Of a stretch of DNA of 8,825 nt, positions 6,325 through 8,825 are shown piece after piece; position 1 is the first letter of the stretch; each line of letters opens with the position of its first letter. Source of the DNA: Acidimicrobiales bacterium (GTDB lineage: Bacteria > Actinomycetota > Acidimicrobiia > Acidimicrobiales > UBA8190); assembly GCA_030042575.1 (NCBI GenBank), contig JASHZK010000070.1:1-8825 (forward strand), read 5' to 3'. The notes below the pieces were generated by a model. It did not search any database. It was not told where the DNA came from and saw only the letters and a list, made by a program, of their open reading frames with translations. The position numbers and the translations under genes are program-made.

Positions 6325-6834
6325 ATGGGCCCCCGCCTGCAGGCCGTGCTCGGTGACATCACCGCCGAGCTCGTCGACGCCATCGTGAACGCGGCCAATT
6401 CACGACTGGCCGGCGGGGGCGGGGTGGACGGCGCCATCCACCGGGCGGCGGGCACAGCCGAATTGCACGCCGCCTGTGCCGAGCTCGGCAGGTGCCCACC
6501 GGGCGAGGCCAAGGCCACCCCCGGGTTCCGACTGCGGGCCCGGTGGATCATCCACACGGTAGGCCCGGTGTGGTCGGGCGGGAACCGGGACGAGGCTGCG
6601 GTCCTGGCCTCCTGCTACCGGCGCTCGCTGGCTGTGGCCGACGAGCTGGGGGCGCGGTCGGTCGCCTTTCCCGCCATCTCGACCGGGGTGTACGGCTATC
6701 CCCCCGACCAGGCAGCCGAGGTCGCCGTGGGCACGGTGGGCCGGGCCGACACGGAGGTGCAGCTGGTCCGCCTGGTCGCCTTCGATCAGGCCACCTTCGA
6801 TCGCTATCGAGATCTCGGCGCCGACCCAGCCTGA
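6325..6834 (+). CDS. Macrodomain ADP-ribose hydrolase (MacroD/YmdB-like, O-acetyl-ADP-ribose deacetylase type)
   Basis: A single macrodomain of 169 residues with no added domains or signal peptide, hence cytoplasmic. Family marks in order: GDIT (10-13), DAIVNAANS (18-26), [16 protein letters not shown] (28-43), GEAKATPG (60-67), IIHTVGPVW (75-83) and [12 protein letters not shown] (115-126). Asn25 and Asp35 stand in the spacing of human MacroD1 Asn174 and Asp184, which are needed for hydrolysis, so the protein should be an active hydrolase of mono-ADP-ribosyl bonds or O-acetyl-ADP-ribose. The 9-nt gap after the peptidase stop, with GGGGG directly before the ATG, points to co-transcription and perhaps translational coupling. 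It converges with cinA. Which ADP-ribosylated target it serves cannot be told; no ADP-ribosyltransferase or sirtuin is in the window. Confidence 0.93.
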   Translation: MGPRLQAVLGDITAELVDAIVNAANSRLAGGGGVDGAIHRAAGTAELHAACAELGRCPPGEAKATPGFRLRARWIIHTVGPVWSGGNRDEAAVLASCYRRSLAVADELGARSVAFPAISTGVYGYPPDQAAEVAVGTVGRADTEVQLVRLVAFDQATFDRYRDLGADPA

Positions 6835-6845
6835 GCCGAGGCCAG

Positions 6846-6865
6846 CCCGGCCGAGTCAGGCCGGG
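6846..6865. terminator. Bidirectional hairpin between the macrodomain gene and cinA
   Basis: CCCGGCC-GAGTCA-GGCCGGG is a perfect 7-bp GC stem with a 6-nt loop, 11 nt after the macrodomain stop. The cinA stop codon (6856-6858, minus strand) lies inside the loop, so the hairpin includes the last cinA codons. Only 21 nt separate the two convergent coding ends. No T-run follows. Confidence 0.6.
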
Positions 6866-8121
6866 ACGACGCCCGCCCGGGTCAGCCGCCGTCGCAACAG
6901 GTCGAGGGCGGAGATGGCCGCGTACTGGCGCACCCGCTCACGGTCGCCCGGCAGGTGGACCTCCAGGGCCTCGGGCTCCGATTCTCCAATGGCCAAGCCG
7001 ACGAAGACCGTCCCCGGAGGATGTCCCTCCTGCGGTTCCGGGCCGGCCACGCCGGTCATGGCCAGCCCGACGTCGGCGCCGACGAGGCGTCGAACACCTT
7101 CGGCCATGGCCCGGGCTGCCTTGTCGGTCACCACCGGCCCCTCGGGCACTTGGAGCAACGAGAATTTGACCGTCGAGTCGTAGGCCACCACCGCCCCTTT
7201 GAACCAGTTGCTGGCTCCGGGGACGTTCACCAGGCGCGCCGCCACCAGACCACCGGTGACCGATTCGGCCACGGCGAGGCTCCACGACCGCGCCATCAAC
7301 AAAGCAGCGAGCGTCGACTCCATGGTCTCGTCGTCTGCCCCGAAGACGGCCTCGCCCACCAACGCCCGGACTTGCGCCTCCTCCGACGCCAACAGGGCCC
7401 CAGCAGCACGGGAGTCGGCGGCTTTGGCGGTGATGCGGATCTTGATCCCTTCGATGCCACTGGCCAGCAGGGCGATGGTCGGATTGCCCCCTCCGCTGTC
7501 GAGAGCCTCGATGCGCGGAGCCAGGAGCTCGCCCAGCCCCGACTCGCTCATCCCCCAGGTCTTCACCACACGACTGGCGATGATTCCCGTGGCGCCCGAC
7601 TCGCCCAGTCGTCGCCTCAAGTCGGGCAGCACGGCCCGGTTGAACATCTCCTGCATCTCGTACGGCACGCCGGGCAGGGCGTAGACCACCTTGTTGCCCA
7701 CGGGGCAGAGGAGCCCGGGAGCAGTACCCAGCTCCTGGGGCATGGGTGTGGCCCCCCGGGGAACGTCGGCTTGGCGCTCGTTGCTGGCCGGCATGGCCCG
7801 ACCCCGCGACGAGAACAGCTCGGCGATACGAGCGACGATGACCGGGTCACGTTCGAGCGGCACGTTCATCACCTCGGCTATGGCCTCCCGGGTGATGTCG
7901 TCGTGGGTGGGGCCCAGCCCTCCGCAGGCGATCACGCCGTCGCCACGGGCCAAAGCGGTGCGCAGAGCGAGGACGATGCGCCTGTGGTTGTCCCCCACCG
8001 CCTGGTGGAAATGCGAGTCCACCCCTGCCGACGCCAGTTGCTCGCCCAACCACACCGAGTTGGTGTCGACGATCTGGCCGAGAAGCAACTCGGTCCCGAC
8101 GGCCACGATCTCGATCCTCAT
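6856..8121 (-). CDS. cinA: CinA: competence/damage-inducible protein with nicotinamide-nucleotide amidase domain
   Basis: A 421-residue two-domain CinA of normal length. The N-terminal MoaB/MogA-like domain begins MRIEIVAVGTELLLGQ (1-16) and holds GGLGPTHDD (67-75) and, later, ALPGVPYEMQEMF; in studied CinA proteins this half has ADP-ribose pyrophosphatase activity. The C-terminal PncC-type domain (about 267-421) has AVAESVTGGLVAARL (Ser287), KGAVVAYDSTVK (Tyr314, Lys319) and AMTGVAGPEP, and deamidates nicotinamide mononucleotide to nicotinate mononucleotide for NAD recycling. The loop usually written ESCTGG has Val in place of Cys here. ATG 8121 gives the canonical N-terminus and follows the pgsA stop by 19 nt; an upstream in-frame GTG at 8157 would overlap pgsA and add a non-family leader. 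Probably in one transcript with pgsA. Its link to ADP-ribose and NAD is shared with the convergent macrodomain gene. Confidence 0.97.
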   Translation of the reverse strand: MRIEIVAVGTELLLGQIVDTNSVWLGEQLASAGVDSHFHQAVGDNHRRIVLALRTALARGDGVIACGGLGPTHDDITREAIAEVMNVPLERDPVIVARIAELFSSRGRAMPASNERQADVPRGATPMPQELGTAPGLLCPVGNKVVYALPGVPYEMQEMFNRAVLPDLRRRLGESGATGIIASRVVKTWGMSESGLGELLAPRIEALDSGGGNPTIALLASGIEGIKIRITAKAADSRAAGALLASEEAQVRALVGEAVFGADDETMESTLAALLMARSWSLAVAESVTGGLVAARLVNVPGASNWFKGAVVAYDSTVKFSLLQVPEGPVVTDKAARAMAEGVRRLVGADVGLAMTGVAGPEPQEGHPPGTVFVGLAIGESEPEALEVHLPGDRERVRQYAAISALDLLRRRLTRAGVVPA

Positions 8122-8140
8122 CCGCCGCCGCCGGCAAAGC

Positions 8141-8779
8141 TCATCCGGCGGCCCCACCGACGGTGGGGGTCCCCGGCTCCTGGGGCGAGCGCGCCGGGCC
8201 CGGAGTCAGCCGCCGCACCCGGCTGGAGGCGGCTGCCCGCCTGCCGTCACGCAGGTATTGGGCGCCGGTCAGCACAGTGAGCGCCACCGCCATCCACAGC
8301 ACCACCGACACCACGGTGTGGTGGGTCGAGACGGGAGGAGCCAGAGCCACAAGGATGGCGACACCCTGGACGAGGGTCTTCACCTTGGCCGACGTCCGAG
8401 CCGGGATCGAGACCCCGTGCCTGCCCACCACCATGCGATAGGCGGCCATCGACACCTCACGGGCGGCGATGACCGCCACGGGCAACCAGCCCACGATCCC
8501 TCTCCCGGCCAGCGTGCACAGCACGGCGACGACGACCACCTTGTCGGCCAGGGGATCCAGGAAAGCCCCAGAGCGGGTCGCCCCCTGGCGTCGGGCCAGC
8601 CAGCCGTCGACCCCATCGGTGCTCCCGACGGCGAAAGCCAAGCCGAAAGGTGCCCACCCGGCGCCGGCAGCGGCGACCATGGCCACGATCACCGGGGTGG
8701 ACAGCACCCGGGCCAAGGTGAGGACGTTCGCCGGCGTGAGCAGCGCCGAGGGCCCGAAGGTGGTCCGTATGGGGCTCAT
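8141..8779 (-). CDS. pgsA: CDP-diacylglycerol--glycerol-3-phosphate 3-phosphatidyltransferase
   Basis: A 212-residue membrane enzyme of the CDP-alcohol phosphatidyltransferase family. The full signature DGVDGWLAR...GAFLDPLAD is present: Asp55, Asp58, Gly59, Ala62, Arg63, Gly71, Asp75 and Asp79 are in the correct spacing for the two-metal active site. TPANVLTLARV at 15-25 is the usual start of the first helix, and about five further hydrophobic segments follow. The enzyme makes phosphatidylglycerophosphate, the precursor of phosphatidylglycerol and cardiolipin; PgsA rather than another CDP-alcohol transferase is inferred from family likeness and from the pgsA-cinA order common in bacteria. The Arg/Pro-rich tail after about residue 176 is probably cytoplasmic and disordered. 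ATG 8779 has GGAG (8788-8791) 8 nt upstream; a TTG at 8797 is less likely. An in-frame TGA at 8801-8803 may end an upstream gene on the same strand. Confidence 0.93.
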   Translation of the reverse strand: MSPIRTTFGPSALLTPANVLTLARVLSTPVIVAMVAAAGAGWAPFGLAFAVGSTDGVDGWLARRQGATRSGAFLDPLADKVVVVAVLCTLAGRGIVGWLPVAVIAAREVSMAAYRMVVGRHGVSIPARTSAKVKTLVQGVAILVALAPPVSTHHTVVSVVLWMAVALTVLTGAQYLRDGRRAAASSRVRRLTPGPARSPQEPGTPTVGGAAG

Positions 8780-8825
8780 GCGCAGGGCTCCGCCCAAACG
8801 TCAGTCCCGCTGGCTGCGGTGACCC

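Noticed and set aside
6955..8280. 441-codon open frame on the plus strand
   Set aside because: It is antisense to cinA and the end of pgsA, with a His/Arg/Gly-rich product lacking any fold-like pattern.
8801..8825. Possible end of another minus-strand gene (last codons GHRSQRD then TGA)
   Set aside because: Twenty-five bases at the window edge are too few to support a gene; it is only consistent with an operon running into pgsA.

Overview
The window is high-GC, densely coded DNA that looks like chromosome from an actinobacterium. The LexA-type box upstream of recA (CGAAC-N4-GTTCG), the DUF3048 protein and the pgsA-cinA-thpR-recA gene set would fit an uncultured, Acidimicrobiia-like lineage. 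That placement is inference: no rRNA or other phylogenetic marker beyond RecA is present. There is no tRNA, rRNA, CRISPR array, insertion sequence or phage gene.

Left part (1-2025, all minus strand): a PlsY-like acyltransferase cut by the window edge, with a degraded first signature; a polytopic VC0807/IspZ-like membrane protein just upstream of it; and a left-handed beta-helix acyltransferase. A 143-nt divergent spacer with a hairpin and flanking direct repeats follows. Then comes a plus-strand, membrane-anchored DUF3048 (YerB-like) protein, which ends at a strong bidirectional hairpin shared with recA.

Right part (3294-8779): minus-strand recA, thpR, cinA and pgsA are in the order pgsA > cinA > thpR > recA, the genome-maintenance/competence arrangement known from cinA-ligT-recA operons such as that of Deinococcus. 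RecA has its own LexA box. A hairpin and a G-tract separate it from thpR. Between cinA and thpR, on the opposite strand, sit two tightly spaced genes: a secreted G1-type (eqolisin, peptidase A4) glutamic peptidase with a glycine-rich insertion next to its catalytic core, and a MacroD/YmdB-like macrodomain hydrolase. This pair looks like an insertion into an otherwise conserved block and is the most interesting part of the window. The macrodomain lies close to a 2H phosphodiesterase (ThpR); these two enzyme types act in sequence on ADP-ribose 1'',2''-cyclic phosphate in eukaryotes.

Every intergenic gap is shorter than 300 nt. The four regulatory spacers are 1273-1380, 2026-2168, 4344-4570 and 5144-5298; the convergent ends 3213-3293 and 6835-6855 carry hairpin terminators.
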